Assembly: GCF_035083965.1 (NCBI RefSeq)
Contig: NC_089722.1
Span: 39,541,958-39,605,957, forward strand
Length of the DNA: 64,000 nt
Direction of reading: 5' to 3'
From: Branchiostoma lanceolatum
Lineage: Eukaryota; Chordata; Leptocardii; Amphioxiformes; Branchiostomatidae
A program made the translations under genes and the position numbers. This document shows positions 1 through 9,591 of the stretch, piece by piece (within the stretch, counting starts at the first letter, position 1; each line of letters starts with the position of its first letter). The notes under the pieces are model-generated. The model saw only the letters and a list, made by a program, of their open reading frames with translations, had not been told where the DNA came from and searched no databases.

Positions 1-834
1 AAACGTCTTCAGAATTCCTTGCGGCTTTCTGACGAGAATAAGTCTTAATAAGAAGCCGCGCTAGTCTTTATATGATCTCACCACAGCCTAAGGCAATCTG
101 TAGACAGGTGGACAGACTGCAATCGGGATCTGTCCGAGGATAATCGGCAATTCTACCATCTCTACTGTGACAAATACATAAAATAAAAGGTAAATTTGAT
201 AATTAAAGAAAATGTTGATTACCCCTTCCCCATCCTTCACCCATGATCGTCCACGGCCTGCCCCAAATCTTCCCCTTACTCTTCTGCATGGTCCGCCACC
301 ACGTCCCCTCCCGTAACCATGACCCCCGTCTTTCCATGGGTCAAAAGACTCTGCAGAAGAAAAGAGGGCGGGGGAATATTTTCTGCTCTCACACGCCTTT
401 TATCGTTTTACACAAACCTTCCACTGCTTTGATACTTGGTGTGTCTTTTATGATTGAAGAACCATTCGCACGTTCGAAGGAAAAACACCAGAAAGCACGA
501 ATTGGACCAAAATCACGAGTGCAACTGTGCTAAAAGAACATATAGCACTGACAGTAATGATACTTGTTTAAAGCTGCAACTGGTTGTGTTATCTCGTCAT
601 CCGTGATGTACACTCTGTCAGCGACCATTACCGTCGTTGTGGGTCTAATAGACCTATAATGAGGATGAACGTCCAGTCTAACATTCAGCCACTAGCCACT
701 GATAAGAAATATTAGATCACTACAACAAGGTACTTCACTGGTCACATGGCCAGGGATACTATGCCGAACAGTCATGCCCTACCTTAGAGATGGGAAAGTC
801 TCAGCTTTTGTCTGTGATTATCAAATTGCATAAT
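1..834. other. No recognisable gene
   Basis: I see no conserved protein motif, RNA gene or repeat here in either strand. The only open frames are short and have no family signature. It is flanking DNA outside the U2 array. Confidence 0.5.
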
Positions 835-1295
835 GTAATCACTTATCATCCCAAGCATACACGCTCACAGTGGGCAGCACTGAAGATGACTTAAACCAGC
901 TCCTGCACAGTGGTTGGCCCTTGGCAGTCGGGCAGGTCTGGGTCCAGGAAGTGTTGTTTTACGTGATCAGCTTGCCAGGAATTCTGGCAATCACACTCAA
1001 AGTGGTTTGCCAGTTTGACTCCAAATACCATAGTAAAGAAATACAGAACTTAGAAAAAGCATCTATTCACACAGCATATTTTATCTTTGCTCTGTATTAC
1101 TAGTAGCCTGAGCATTGCGCATGCCTATGGAGGTAAAATCTGTGGTGTGTATCAAGAGCACAAGGTACAATACAGTTCTTGTCTGTCAGTTCTTAATGAG
1201 TCTGCCATCTGTATAAGGCCTTAAGTACTAAGAAGTTTGAAGTGATTTAATGGCTTAACTAATACTTCCTTGTTTTATCCATGCCTATCTATAGT
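835..1295. repeat. Duplicated segment, copy 1
   Basis: This segment is repeated in the same orientation at 2218-2612. Shared landmarks are the run around CATACACGCTCACAG, the CTGCACAGTGGTTGGC stretch, and the tail CCTGAGCATTGC followed by GTGTATCAAGAGCACAAGG. This copy carries about 70 extra bases near 940-1015. By eye most positions agree. No protein is supported in this copy. Confidence 0.75.
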
Positions 1296-1582
1296 AGAAG
1301 ACAGCTGTTGTTCTTGCAGCTTGGGCATTGCTGATAATATGCCCTGTTCGCATTTTCGTTAAAATGCATGGCGGCGAGAATCACCCTGAAAAGGGGGTAC
1401 ATACAGTGTGATTACATACAGTGTGATTACCAGAATAGGAATGCAAACAGGATGATAATCTCTACAATTGGTACAAGTAGAGCACAAACAAACAATCATT
1501 CTAAGGGGGCACAAAGGAAACCAGTTAAACATAGGAGCATACACAGGATGCATAGTTCCAAAAATATAAAAATTATGATTAC

Positions 1583-1790
1583 CTGCATTGCATCCCCGTG
1601 TGCGAAAAGTGAAACATCTTCGGGGCAAAGTGCAGAATGAGTGCATGGAAGGCCTCCAGGTTTTATGTTTGGTAGTCTGGAGACAGGCGTTTGATGTCTT
1701 GGCAGAGCTTCTTGTTGGTGATGATTTTCTCCATCTCAACAGACGTATTTGTATCTGAAGAACTCGTACTATGTCTATAACTTCGTCAGT
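1583..1790 (-). pseudogene. Exon-like relic with a FAPKMFHFSHTGMQCR motif
   Basis: On the minus strand an open stretch reads EMEKIITNKKLCQDIKRLSP, then, after one in-frame stop, NLEAFHALILHFAPKMFHFS. It ends at a good splice-donor sequence (CAG followed by GTAATC). The HFAPK...HFS..GM pattern is one I associate with a widespread animal family of transposon-derived genes, but I cannot name the family with certainty. The stop shows the exon is dead. The reading is by eye, and the next exon was not found. Confidence 0.45.
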
Positions 1791-1898
1791 AGAGGGTGGT
1801 TCAAATGATGTCAGTTGACTGCTAAGACGAGTAAAAGCATGTTTGACTATCTCTTAACCTGACAGCATCTTCTGACAATTGAGCCGGTCGGTAGGCGT

Positions 1899-2150
1899 TG
1901 GTCGGTCCGTTGCTGTTGCTCGATCCGTTGGCGTTGGCCGATCCGTTGGCGGCGTTGTTCGATCCGTTGGCGTTGTTCGATCCGTTGGCGTTGTTCGATC
2001 CGTTGCCGTTGTTCGATTCGTTGGCGTTGTTCGATCCGTTGGCGTTGTTCGATCCGTTGGCGTTGTTCGGTTCGTTGGCGTTGTTCGATCCGTTGCCGTT
2101 GGCCGGTGCGTTGCCGTTGGCCGATCCGTTGCCGTTAGCATGTCCGTCAC
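1899..2150. repeat. 18-bp minisatellite (GATCCGTTGGCGTTGTTC type)
   Basis: About a dozen tandem copies of an 18-bp unit with single-base variants. The unit length is a multiple of three, so all frames stay open; on the minus strand it reads as repeated Asn-Ala-Asn-Gly-Ser-Asn inside a 139-codon frame (1822-2241). I see no flanking domain that would prove the frame is translated, so it is called as a repeat only. Confidence 0.8.
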
Positions 2151-2217
2151 TATTGGCCGGTCCCACCATCTGCTGGTCCGGTCGCGATATCTCCATATCC
2201 TGCACCTGGATATGGAT

Positions 2218-2612
2218 GTAATCGCTTATCATCGGAAGCATACACGCTCACAGCGGTCAGCCTGAAGATGACTTTGACCAGCTCCTGCACAGTGGTTGGC
2301 TCTTGGCAGTCGGGCAGGTCTACTTTGATTCCAAATACCCTAGTAAAGAAGTACAGAACTCCAATTTAGAAAAAGCATCTATTCATGCAGCATATTTTAT
2401 TATTGCTCTGTTTTACTAGTAGCCTGAGCATTGCCTATAGAGGTTAAATCTGTGGTGTGTATCAAGAGCACAAGGTACCATACAGATCCTGTTTGTCAGT
2501 TCTTCACGAGTCTTCCATCTGTACAAGGCCTTAATTACTCAGACGTTTTAAGTGATACAATGGCTTAACTAATGATTGCTATCAATTCCATGTTTTATCA
2601 TTACCTATCCAG
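2218..2612. repeat. Duplicated segment, copy 2
   Basis: Partner of 835-1295, separated from it by the exon-like relic and the minisatellite. On the minus strand the start of this copy keeps a short open stretch reading DLPDCQEPTTVQELVKVIF. The same stretch is interrupted in copy 1, so this may be the older, once-coding version. No family was recognised. Confidence 0.7.
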
Positions 2613-2766
2613 TAGAACAAAGCAGTGTATCATCTGCATCGTCTGTTCAGAGGTGCTTCCTCAGCTTCTCGAGCATCGGGAGGACTTGGCCGGATGTAGG
2701 ACACCGCTCTGCAGACATGGCTTCTGTTATCTGGAATGGTTTGAGCATGACTCGTACAAATCAGTA
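2600..2766 (-). pseudogene. hAT-type transposase fragment (dimerisation region)
   Basis: The minus strand reads VMLKPFQITEAMSAERCPTS followed by GQVLPMLEKLRKHL and a stop. Pro-Phe ... Thr ... Met-Ser-Ala-Glu ... Pro-Thr ... Val-Leu-Pro with a trailing leucine-rich helix is the pattern seen in hAT/ZBED transposase-derived proteins just before the RNase-H-like core. Only about 50 codons remain, with no terminal repeats or other domains in sight. It is a decayed DNA-transposon or ZBED-gene fragment. Confidence 0.5.
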
Positions 2767-2769
2767 TGG

Positions 2770-3045
2770 ATGACATATTTTAAGACATGCTTTAATCTGT
2801 TGGTAATAGCCTTAGAAGTAATTTGTAATCCACATTTAACAAGGATATTGGGCGTTTGTTTTTAACATCCAGTGGATCACCCTGTTTACTCAAAAGAATT
2901 ATTACACTCACTTTTTGTGAATGGGAAAGTTCCCCTTTATCTAAACCTTCATTTAGTGTCTCAGTGATATGGTATTTTATTTTATCCGTTAAACCGTCTT
3001 CCCCAGGAGTTTTATTGTTACTGAATCCTTTCAGAGCATAGAAGG
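2770..3045 (-). pseudogene. Tx1-like LINE reverse transcriptase relic
   Basis: The minus strand spells the stretch just before RT motif A in Tx1-clade LINEs: NNKTPGEDGL, then LNEGLDKGELSHSQKVSVII, then KNKRPISLLNVDYK. The frame then shifts and continues as SKAITNRLKHVLKYVI. The same signature is intact in the Keno ORF2s at 38286-41759 and 53099-56572. The catalytic part is lost. It probably belongs with the ORF1 relic just upstream (3151-4190) as one heavily deleted element. Confidence 0.7.
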
Positions 3046-3150
3046 ATTCGTTCTACGTCTGGCTCTTCTTGAGATCTTATAATTGAAAAGCACAAGTCGC
3101 ACAGATACTGATCTTCCTTCATGCAATTTACACATCCTAACATAACCACC

Positions 3151-4190
3151 TCATGGGCATTCACTTACTCTAAACATTGGTGAAATTTTTGTTTCGAGAA
3201 AAGATCGCACTCGTGAGATGCTTTGCAAGTACGTAATGCACGATATTTTGGTTGGATCAGATTCCATCTCTTCTTCAGGAGTTGTTGGTATTACTTCAGG
3301 AGTTGTTGTTGGTGCTACTTCAGGAGTTGTCTTGGTCATTATGGTCCCTAATAGTAATACTTATAATCAATTGCTTAGGATCCCCCTGGACTACAGGTTC
3401 AAACGATTGAGTTTGAGAAACGATTATTTCAGGTCCCCCTGGGCTACAGACTCTTGTGTTTCAGGTCCCCCTACGCTACAGAGTTAGATGACTGAGGTTC
3501 TTTGGTTTGAGAGTAAATTACTGGATCCCCCCTGGGCTACAGGATTAGACTCCTGGTCAGCAAGAAATGTACCGCAAATGGAGCAAGTTACATCGTTTTC
3601 ACAATCTTGTGTTTTATGGCCTAATTGGAGACATCGAACGCATTTATCAAAGCCCCTTGTAAATGCCCCTTTCCTCCACACTTGTTACAGGCTTTCTTCT
3701 GACCAAGGTGTTTAAACCATATAATACCTTTTCCTACTCTTAATCCATTTGGATGGATTTATTCAATTACATTCGATATTGTCTCACACCCTTCTTGATG
3801 TTATCGAAGGGAGGAGGATGGGTAGGATATTTCACGGAGATAATTTTACCGTACTGGGACAGGGCCGCCTGCATCGAGCCCTCGCTTAGATTAGCGGGGA
3901 CGTTCAAGCAGGTGACCACTGTCCCAAGCCCGTATCCACTAACTGAGGAAGAGGGAAACATATCTTAGAATTTCAATACCGAACTATCCTTCTTTACTAA
4001 GGAAGCAAAAGGTTACTTCAAGTACGGTTTTGTTCACTTGTCTGATACATTCAAAATCGTTCGTAACGTCTACCTCGGGAATCTTACTGATATCCTCGAG
4101 GAGTTGTTGTACACTTAAATTTTGGTCGTTCTCAAATCTCCAACTTACGGTTCCAAAGAAATAATGTATAAAAGGGGCGATAAGGAGCAA
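3151..4190 (-). pseudogene. Tx1-like LINE ORF1 relic (zinc-knuckle protein)
   Basis: Three open pieces on the minus strand follow the order of a Tx1-type ORF1. An N-terminal piece (4190-3984) is followed by a middle piece ending KGVRQYRM (3961-3767). Then comes a knuckle piece with C-x2-C-x4-H-x4-C (CVRCLQLGHKTQDC) near 3630, then a Thr/Pro-rich tail (3339-3151). The same order is seen in the better copy at 7396-8094. Frame breaks separate the pieces, so no intact protein is encoded. Role when alive: RNA-binding partner of the ORF2 enzyme. Confidence 0.7.
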
Positions 4191-4199
4191 GCCTGTCTC

Positions 4200-4570
4200 A
4201 CTCCCCTCTTAAAATCTATTTTATTGGTTAATTGACCGTTGAGCAAAATTTACAGTAAGCTTCTTTGTACAATGTCTGAATATACAAAATGTAACTTCTA
4301 AATACTTGTCCAAAACCCAATTTCTTAAGAACGCTGTCTAGGTAATGACGGTCACCTATCAAACGCTTTTTCCGGGTCAAAGGAAATAATCACTCCCTCT
4401 TGGTCCCTATGATTTATGTATTCAACAATATTCTTGAAATTTAAAAGATTATCAGTAATCGTTCTTTCGGGGACGGGACACGATTGGTCCCTATGTATGA
4501 CATATTTTAAGACATGTTTTAATCCTTAGAGAGTATTTTGTAATCCACGTTTAACAAGGATATTGGACTT
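4200..4570 (-). pseudogene. Second Tx1-like reverse transcriptase relic
   Basis: The minus strand retains SLLNVDYKILSK, then (other frame) HRDQSCPVPERTITDNL, then GVIISFDPEKAFDR, which is RT motif A with its first catalytic Asp. A shifted frame continues as YLDSVLKKLGFGQVF. At least two frame changes are visible. It overlaps in content with the relic at 2770-3045, so it comes from a different element. Confidence 0.7.
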
Positions 4571-5204
4571 TCGATAATGTAAAGATTTTTTATAAAAATC
4601 TTCAAAAACTGTCTTTATTTCATCTTGGGACTGACCGTTCTTATCCTTTATTTCCTCTATGATTTTCTTCTTCCCCCTCTGTGTTTTTCCTTGGACAGGA
4701 AGAATCTTGTTGGTTTCTCACCTTGCTCTACCCATAAAATTCTAGCACTAATTCTAGTCCCTTCATTCTCAATGCAAAATGCAAAGCTGCAACTCATGAA
4801 ACCAGGCATACTTTATGTGACAAGAAGTTGTACAAACCACTTTTGCAGACAGTGGTGTGTCCAACGAAGTGACTCTCTTGCCAAAGGGTATTGTTTTCTA
4901 TATCGTTACACGTAGAATGGTAAGATGTTATGGGTGCACGTATCTATGCGTTGTTCCATGCCACAAGGTAATGGAATATTATAAACCACCTTGAGGGGAT
5001 GACTCCTGCTTAAGCAAAAGTGTTAATAAGTTACTGCAGTATTAAAATTTGCTGCAGAAGAACCTATAAATTATTAGGTACATGTACATATGCAGTCAAA
5101 TTTAGATCCATCACTGCTCACATTGCATTTCTTGCATAGGTCCTTGATCTCAGGGTGACAAGCATATTTAGTCACAACACAAGTTCAGTCTGCTGTAGAC
5201 CCTA
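4571..5204. other. No recognisable gene
   Basis: I see no family motif in this stretch on either strand. It separates the LINE relics from the DUF6589-like relic. Confidence 0.4.
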
Positions 5205-6963
5205 GTTATCATTAAGAGTCATTGATTGAGGTGTTCAAGGAAATCCAGTGACGTCTACTGAATATGGGGGTGTTTCGCCCTGATGTAGCAAAGTTCTTAC
5301 ATGCGGTGGCCTGGTCACCTACAACTGTCTAATAGCAATTATCTATAATGTAATATGTATAAGCAACTGATAAGTATACATCTAGTGCCTTATATAAGTA
5401 ATAGATGTCCATACACATTGTTATCATTGTGTTTGATAATTCTGTTACCACAATTCAGATTGAGACACCATGTGTAATTATAGCACCTGGTCCTTCATGT
5501 TGTCTTTCAGTTTCAACATCGCAAACGTCAGAAGGATGTCGATCGTGTCGTCCTTTTTGGATTCATCCTTGTTTTCGAGTGGTAGGGGTGTTATCACACT
5601 TTTCTTTACAAGGAAGGGGCTTGATGTTTTTTTTTACACAGTCTTTGAACTGAGAGAAGCTGGAGAAGTTATCAACGAGAATCGCAACAATCTGTTGCTG
5701 GAATCTGTTTTGCAGAGCAGTAACATCATTGCAGTCTGCAAGTATGTCCGCTTCGGACAGGTCCTCTCTCTTGCCCTACAAAAGTATGTTAATAGCTTAA
5801 GTGTGATTTATTGTGAAAGGTAAACATATAATGATATATATGTATTGACATTAAGTTCATGTTTTATCAAAGAAGTTGAACAAACCAAAATTAATTCATC
5901 TTGTTTACAGATTATAACAAAACACAATTGCAACTAAAGTGCAGTTCAATATATATGACAGTTTCAATCTACTTCTACATATATCTGCTTACGATAGTTA
6001 GAACATAATCATGACATTTTCGTAGATTTTGATTTCATGTGTTACGTGGGGTTCTCTGCTCGCTGAGACATCTTCGTACTCTACAGCCACAGCCAAACGA
6101 CTTGTCCAATTGAACATTTCGTTCTGTTTTCCTGGAACAAGCATGTACATACGTTGATGAAGGCCAGACATCCAGGTAATGAGATAATCAATACACAAGT
6201 AACTCAAGCAGCTGAATCAGTTTTGTAAGTAAAAGTACATGTATGTACATACTTGTTTTACCATGAATAATGATATGAATAGAGTATAGAATCTGACAGA
6301 GTACCACTTGTTTTACCGTCTCTCCAAAGTATAAAACTGTTTTGTGTGATTTAATGACTCACCTATCCTCACATGTCCCACACTTTTAAGGATGTTGACA
6401 TTGTCGAATAAAAGTATCCAAGGCTTGGTGCTATCCAGATGTAAGTTCGCCATCTGCTTCGCCGCAAAGGTGGTCAGAAAGTTCCATGCTGTCTGGTAGG
6501 AACTGGCAATACCCATTCTGTTCAACATGGAGATGACCTGCAGAAAGAGTCAATGGTTTACATATGGATAAATAATTTTTGAAAATGTAGAGCTAAGAAA
6601 GATTTTAACACAATTCAAAACTCTCATAACTTTGCTTTGGAAATAAGTATTTGGGTTCAACTTCAAGAGATGATATACAACATAATAGAACAGACATACA
6701 GAATGTTAAACCAGTAGCAAGGGGTTAACTAGTCTGTTAATTATCAAGTATAACTAAACATACCTGCACATTTGTGGAACTTGATATGAGGGAGAGAGTT
6801 GTGATCAGTTCTATGGCATTTGCTTGCTGCTTCCTCTTGTTGGCAATGGAACAAACACTGAGGAATGCTCCCATCGAGCTATCTTTGTCCCCAAAACCGT
6901 CACCCTTGATACAATTATCCAGCAGTTGGAACAGTACTGGTTTTGAACCTGGTGTCGCATGGC
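5205..6963 (-). pseudogene. Decayed multi-exon gene, DUF6589-like
   Basis: Several exon-like blocks lie in order on the minus strand. Block one (6963-6764) reads PVLFQLLDNCIKGDGFGDKD and ends at a CAG/GTATGT donor. Block two (6537-6363) starts after a CTTTCTGCAG acceptor, reads VISMLNRMGIASSYQTAW then PWILLFDNVNILK, and ends at a perfect GTGAGT donor; the two join in phase. Block three (about 5775-5465) reads LSEADILADCNDVTALQNRF and, after a frame shift, DESKKDDTIDILLTFAMLK. A last block near 5335-5205 contains VVGDQATACK. The DNVN and GDQAT elements are those I know from DUF6589 proteins, a transposon-linked family of unknown function. The frame shift in block three and the unclear exon near 6000-6207 suggest it is broken. 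Confidence 0.5.
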
Positions 6964-6989
6964 ATGTGGAGTCATCTTTGCAATGTCAG

Positions 6990-7395
6990 CTGCAGTCTCT
7001 GCGTTTAAGGTTAATGTGGCATCCTTTCTAACTAGTTGTGCTAGTTCTGCTTGTGCAGTTTCGTGCACTGCATCAACCTGGCCTGGCTGTATGTCTTCAG
7101 GTCACTGATCTCTTTTTGTTGCTGCTCAATGACTGTTCATCTTTGTTAACTGAGACTTGAGTTTCTCCTCCATTTGTTGGAATGTTTGTAAGGTTACAGT
7201 TGGCTGGATATAGCTGGTCGAAGGCCCACGACATGCTCGGGGAGATTGGCAATCTATTCCTGGTGACCTATGGTAAGCTGGAAGTGAGAGCTGTGCCGGT
7301 GGAGAGAAGATGGCAGGATTTGCATAGGGAGAAAACTGGTACATTGGTGACCGGAAGAACGTGTCTTCCTGAACCCCTTGTCCTCTAACCCCTCC
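6990..7395 (-). other. Pro-rich and coiled-coil-like open stretches after the knuckle ORF
   Basis: Downstream of the ORF at 7396-8094 the minus strand has a Pro/Tyr-rich stretch (PYANPAIFSPPAQLSLPAY) followed by heptad-like QQMEEKLKSQLTKM. In a second frame IEQQQKEISDLKTYSQ follows, and then DATLTLNAETAADIAKMTP. These could be the C-terminal tail of the knuckle protein after a frame break, or the 5' exons of the DUF6589-like relic. I cannot decide from sequence alone. Confidence 0.35.
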
Positions 7396-8094
7396 TCAAC
7401 ATACTCGACTGTCCTTTGACCATCTGCTAGTGGGCCTCGCCAGCGCACTAGCATATGATGCACCACAATCTCTGTTGGAATGTCCAGATTTTGCACAAAC
7501 GTTACACCTGATGTCATTGCCACAATCTCTTACCGTATGACCGAGCTCCCCACACCGGAAACACCGAATCGTTTGACAGTCGGCGGCAAAGTGACCCTCC
7601 TCGCTACACTTCAAACACACCTGCCTCTTCCCCTCATATTTCACCCATATGTGGTTGTTGCTTATCCTAAGCGCATTCGGAATGGGCTTATCCAACACCA
7701 TCCGGTGTTGTCGAATACCTTTCTTGATGTGATGGTACGGTGGTGGGTAGGTCGGATATCGGACCGAAATCACCGTCCCATAGTGTCTCAAAACAGCCTG
7801 GACGGTTCCTTCCGTGACATATGCTGGGATCTGGAACAACGAAACTACTGTCCCCTGACCATATCCCTGGACTTCGACAGTTGGAAACATATCATTAACC
7901 CCCAACATCAATTCATTCTTTTTCCCGAATGAGTTTACTGTTATTTCAAAAGTATTACGACCCTTCATTCTAACTGTGTCCAAGTCGACCGTTACATCAA
8001 TACCATTGACATTGTTCAGAGACTCCAAAACTGCCTGTATACCAATGTCCTCCTCGAACTTTAAACTCATCGTCTTTTGGAACAGATCATTCAT
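7396..8094 (-). CDS. Zinc-knuckle ORF1-like protein (Tx1-type LINE)
   Basis: A 232-codon frame starting at 8094. Residues 1-135 form a mixed alpha/beta N-terminal region ending in IKKGIRQHRMVLDK, the counterpart of TGTRQYRMKLKR in Keno ORF1. After it come three C-x2-C-x4-H-x4-C knuckles: CLKCSEEGHFAADC, CFRCGELGHTVRDC and CNVCAKSGHSNRDC. The layout matches ORF1 of Tx1-clade LINEs and resembles the vertebrate protein ZCCHC3. Its frame is open, whereas the related copies at 3151-4190 and 8560-8895 are broken. No ORF2 follows it within 3 kb. It may be a recent 3'-truncated copy or a host-retained gene. Likely role: single-stranded RNA or DNA binding. Confidence 0.6.
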   Translation of the reverse strand: MNDLFQKTMSLKFEEDIGIQAVLESLNNVNGIDVTVDLDTVRMKGRNTFEITVNSFGKKNELMLGVNDMFPTVEVQGYGQGTVVSLFQIPAYVTEGTVQAVLRHYGTVISVRYPTYPPPYHHIKKGIRQHRMVLDKPIPNALRISNNHIWVKYEGKRQVCLKCSEEGHFAADCQTIRCFRCGELGHTVRDCGNDIRCNVCAKSGHSNRDCGASYASALARPTSRWSKDSRVC

Positions 8095-8555
8095 TGTAGA
8101 GAACTACATACGGTAGCGATCGAAAAAATGAAGTTAATTGATACAATTGAAACCCTGTAAAACTGTATTTTGCGATACTAGGTACCAGTCTCCCTAACAG
8201 AAAAAAAACTGTTGCTTCAACTAGACTTTTCTCAGACAAAAGTGTAAGCGGCGAGGGTGCTAACCTTTGCTATTGACGGGTGGAGTGTCCCAAAAAGGGA
8301 GTCCAACCCGCTATCCCCTGAGGATATAGGTCCCCAGGGGTCCTTAACTAAAACTGCCACTAACCAGAAAAAAACGACAAAAAGAGCCAAATTTTAGAAA
8401 GCTAACTTGCGATCAATGACCTGTCCAGGTAATTAACCAAAACTGACGTACACTCTTGAGACTAAAAACGATCACCGTGATATCCACAAGGTTTGCATAC
8501 CGCCGGCATGGAAACACTCATATTTTAAATATGGTCAGACCTACACTTGACCCCC
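8095..8555 (-). other. Probable 5' leader of the ORF1-like element
   Basis: There is no coding signature. A motif CCCTGAGGATATAGGTCCCCAG near 8315 recurs in altered form near 8925, beyond the next ORF1 relic, so it is probably part of a shared leader. The block 8456-8552 resembles 16878-16975, which lies next to another LINE relic. Confidence 0.35.
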
Positions 8556-8559
8556 TGAA

Positions 8560-8895
8560 CTACGGGATTAGATTCCTGATCAGCGACCCATTTGCTACCA
8601 TGTTAGCAAATGATTTGGGACATGCCCGATGGACGTGGCCTGATGCACTGCAAATAGAGCAAGTAACATCGTTTTCACATTCTTGTGTTGTGTGTCCCAA
8701 CTGGAGACATCGGTCACATTTGTCAAAGGGACATTTGGCGAACAAATGCCCATTTTCTTCACACTTGTTACAGGCTTTTTCCTGACATAGGTATTTAACC
8801 CAAACAACGCTATTACCTACTCTTAATCCATCTGGGATAGTTTTGTTCAGCTCCATACGATATTGCCTCACACCCTTCTTGATTTTATCGAAGGG
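8560..8895 (-). pseudogene. ORF1 knuckle fragment of a third Tx1-like copy
   Basis: The frame reads GVRQYRMELNKTIPDGLRVG and then three CCHC knuckles: CNKCEENGHLFAKC, CDRCLQLGHTTQEC and CSICSASGHVHRAC. It ends soon after the third knuckle. The N-terminal third is missing, with the 5' end running into a short leader-like stretch. The middle knuckle is very close to that of the relic at 3630, so the two belong to one family. Confidence 0.7.
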
Positions 8896-9095
8896 GGGAG
8901 GACGTTGATTTGACTACCCTCTACACCCTGAGGATGTAGGTCCTCAGATGCCTTAGCATTGAACCTACTTATAAAGAAAATAAAATAAATAAAAAAACGT
9001 TTTGTGGACAACTAGATTTTATAACCTTCCGGTAATAAAACCAAAAAAAGACAAACCGCTTCTTACAAACGATTGACCATAAAAAATGTGGTCGA

Positions 9096-9120
9096 TTTAG
9101 CCAAAAGACCGAGAAGCGAT
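9096..9120 (-). pseudogene. U2 snRNA gene, 5' end only (about nt 1-25)
   Basis: The reverse complement begins ATCGCTTCTCGGTCTTTTGG, the U2 5' end with one change, and stops matching after GGCTAA. The U2 promoter-proximal sequence AACCGGTTGAGC follows directly upstream. This is the most diverged U2 remnant in the window and marks the old edge of the array. Confidence 0.75.
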
Positions 9121-9505
9121 AAACCGGTTGAGCTTGACCGCTAGCCCCCCTCCCCCGGGAACGATCCAAAATGAGAAAGCAGCAAGCAACGGTGGTGAGG
9201 CGGCTGTGCGTGTGTACAGTCCACCTATCTCTCATACGCTGACACTAGGCGCTTTAATAGCTTCCCCAATGCCTTCCTACCAGTAACTTCAAATTACGTC
9301 CGCACCGCGCCGCTTTCTCCAAAACAAACAAAACAGAACCACAGACAGACGTCCTGCGCGCTGCCTACCTGGCTGGGAGGTACTTTTTTCACTTCCTACG
9401 TGCCTACTGCCTCTCCTCTCCTGGTGGCGCTGCTGCTTGCTCCAATCTGAAAGTAGAAGACATATAAAATTCAGAAATTACATGTAGAATAGAGTTGGGG
9501 GGGAG
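9121..9505 (-). repeat. Diverged, internally deleted U2 spacer
   Basis: The first about 45 bp match the promoter-proximal spacer of the intact units. After a deletion of several hundred bp the match resumes with AGAAAGCAGCA and runs through ATCTCTCATACG, AACCACAGACAGACGTCCTG and TGGTGGCGCTGCTGCTTGCTCC to GAGTTGGGGG. Compare 35320-36383. Many substitutions separate it from the five near-identical spacers. Confidence 0.8.
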
Positions 9506-9536
9506 GGGGAGTGCGGTGCTCAGCCGATCCGTTATT

Positions 9537-9591
9537 CAGTTTAATCTCTGATACAAAAATAAGTTGCAGTACTTCTGAGATTCGGTCCATC
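9537..9591 (+). pseudogene. Rearranged U2 3' fragment
   Basis: CAGTTTAATCTCTGATAC (U2 nt about 51-68) is joined to GCAGTACTTCTGAGATTCGG and TCCATC (U2 3' end). It lies on the plus strand, opposite to the neighbouring U2 5' end, so this unit has been inverted and deleted. Confidence 0.7.

Noticed and set aside
1895-2150. CRISPR-like array
   Set aside because: The repeats are contiguous without spacers, and the window is clearly eukaryotic.
1822-2241. 139-codon frame with Asn-Ala-Asn-Gly-Ser repeats as a gene
   Set aside because: The repeat unit is 18 bp, so all frames stay open by default; three overlapping frames are open and no flanking domain supports translation.
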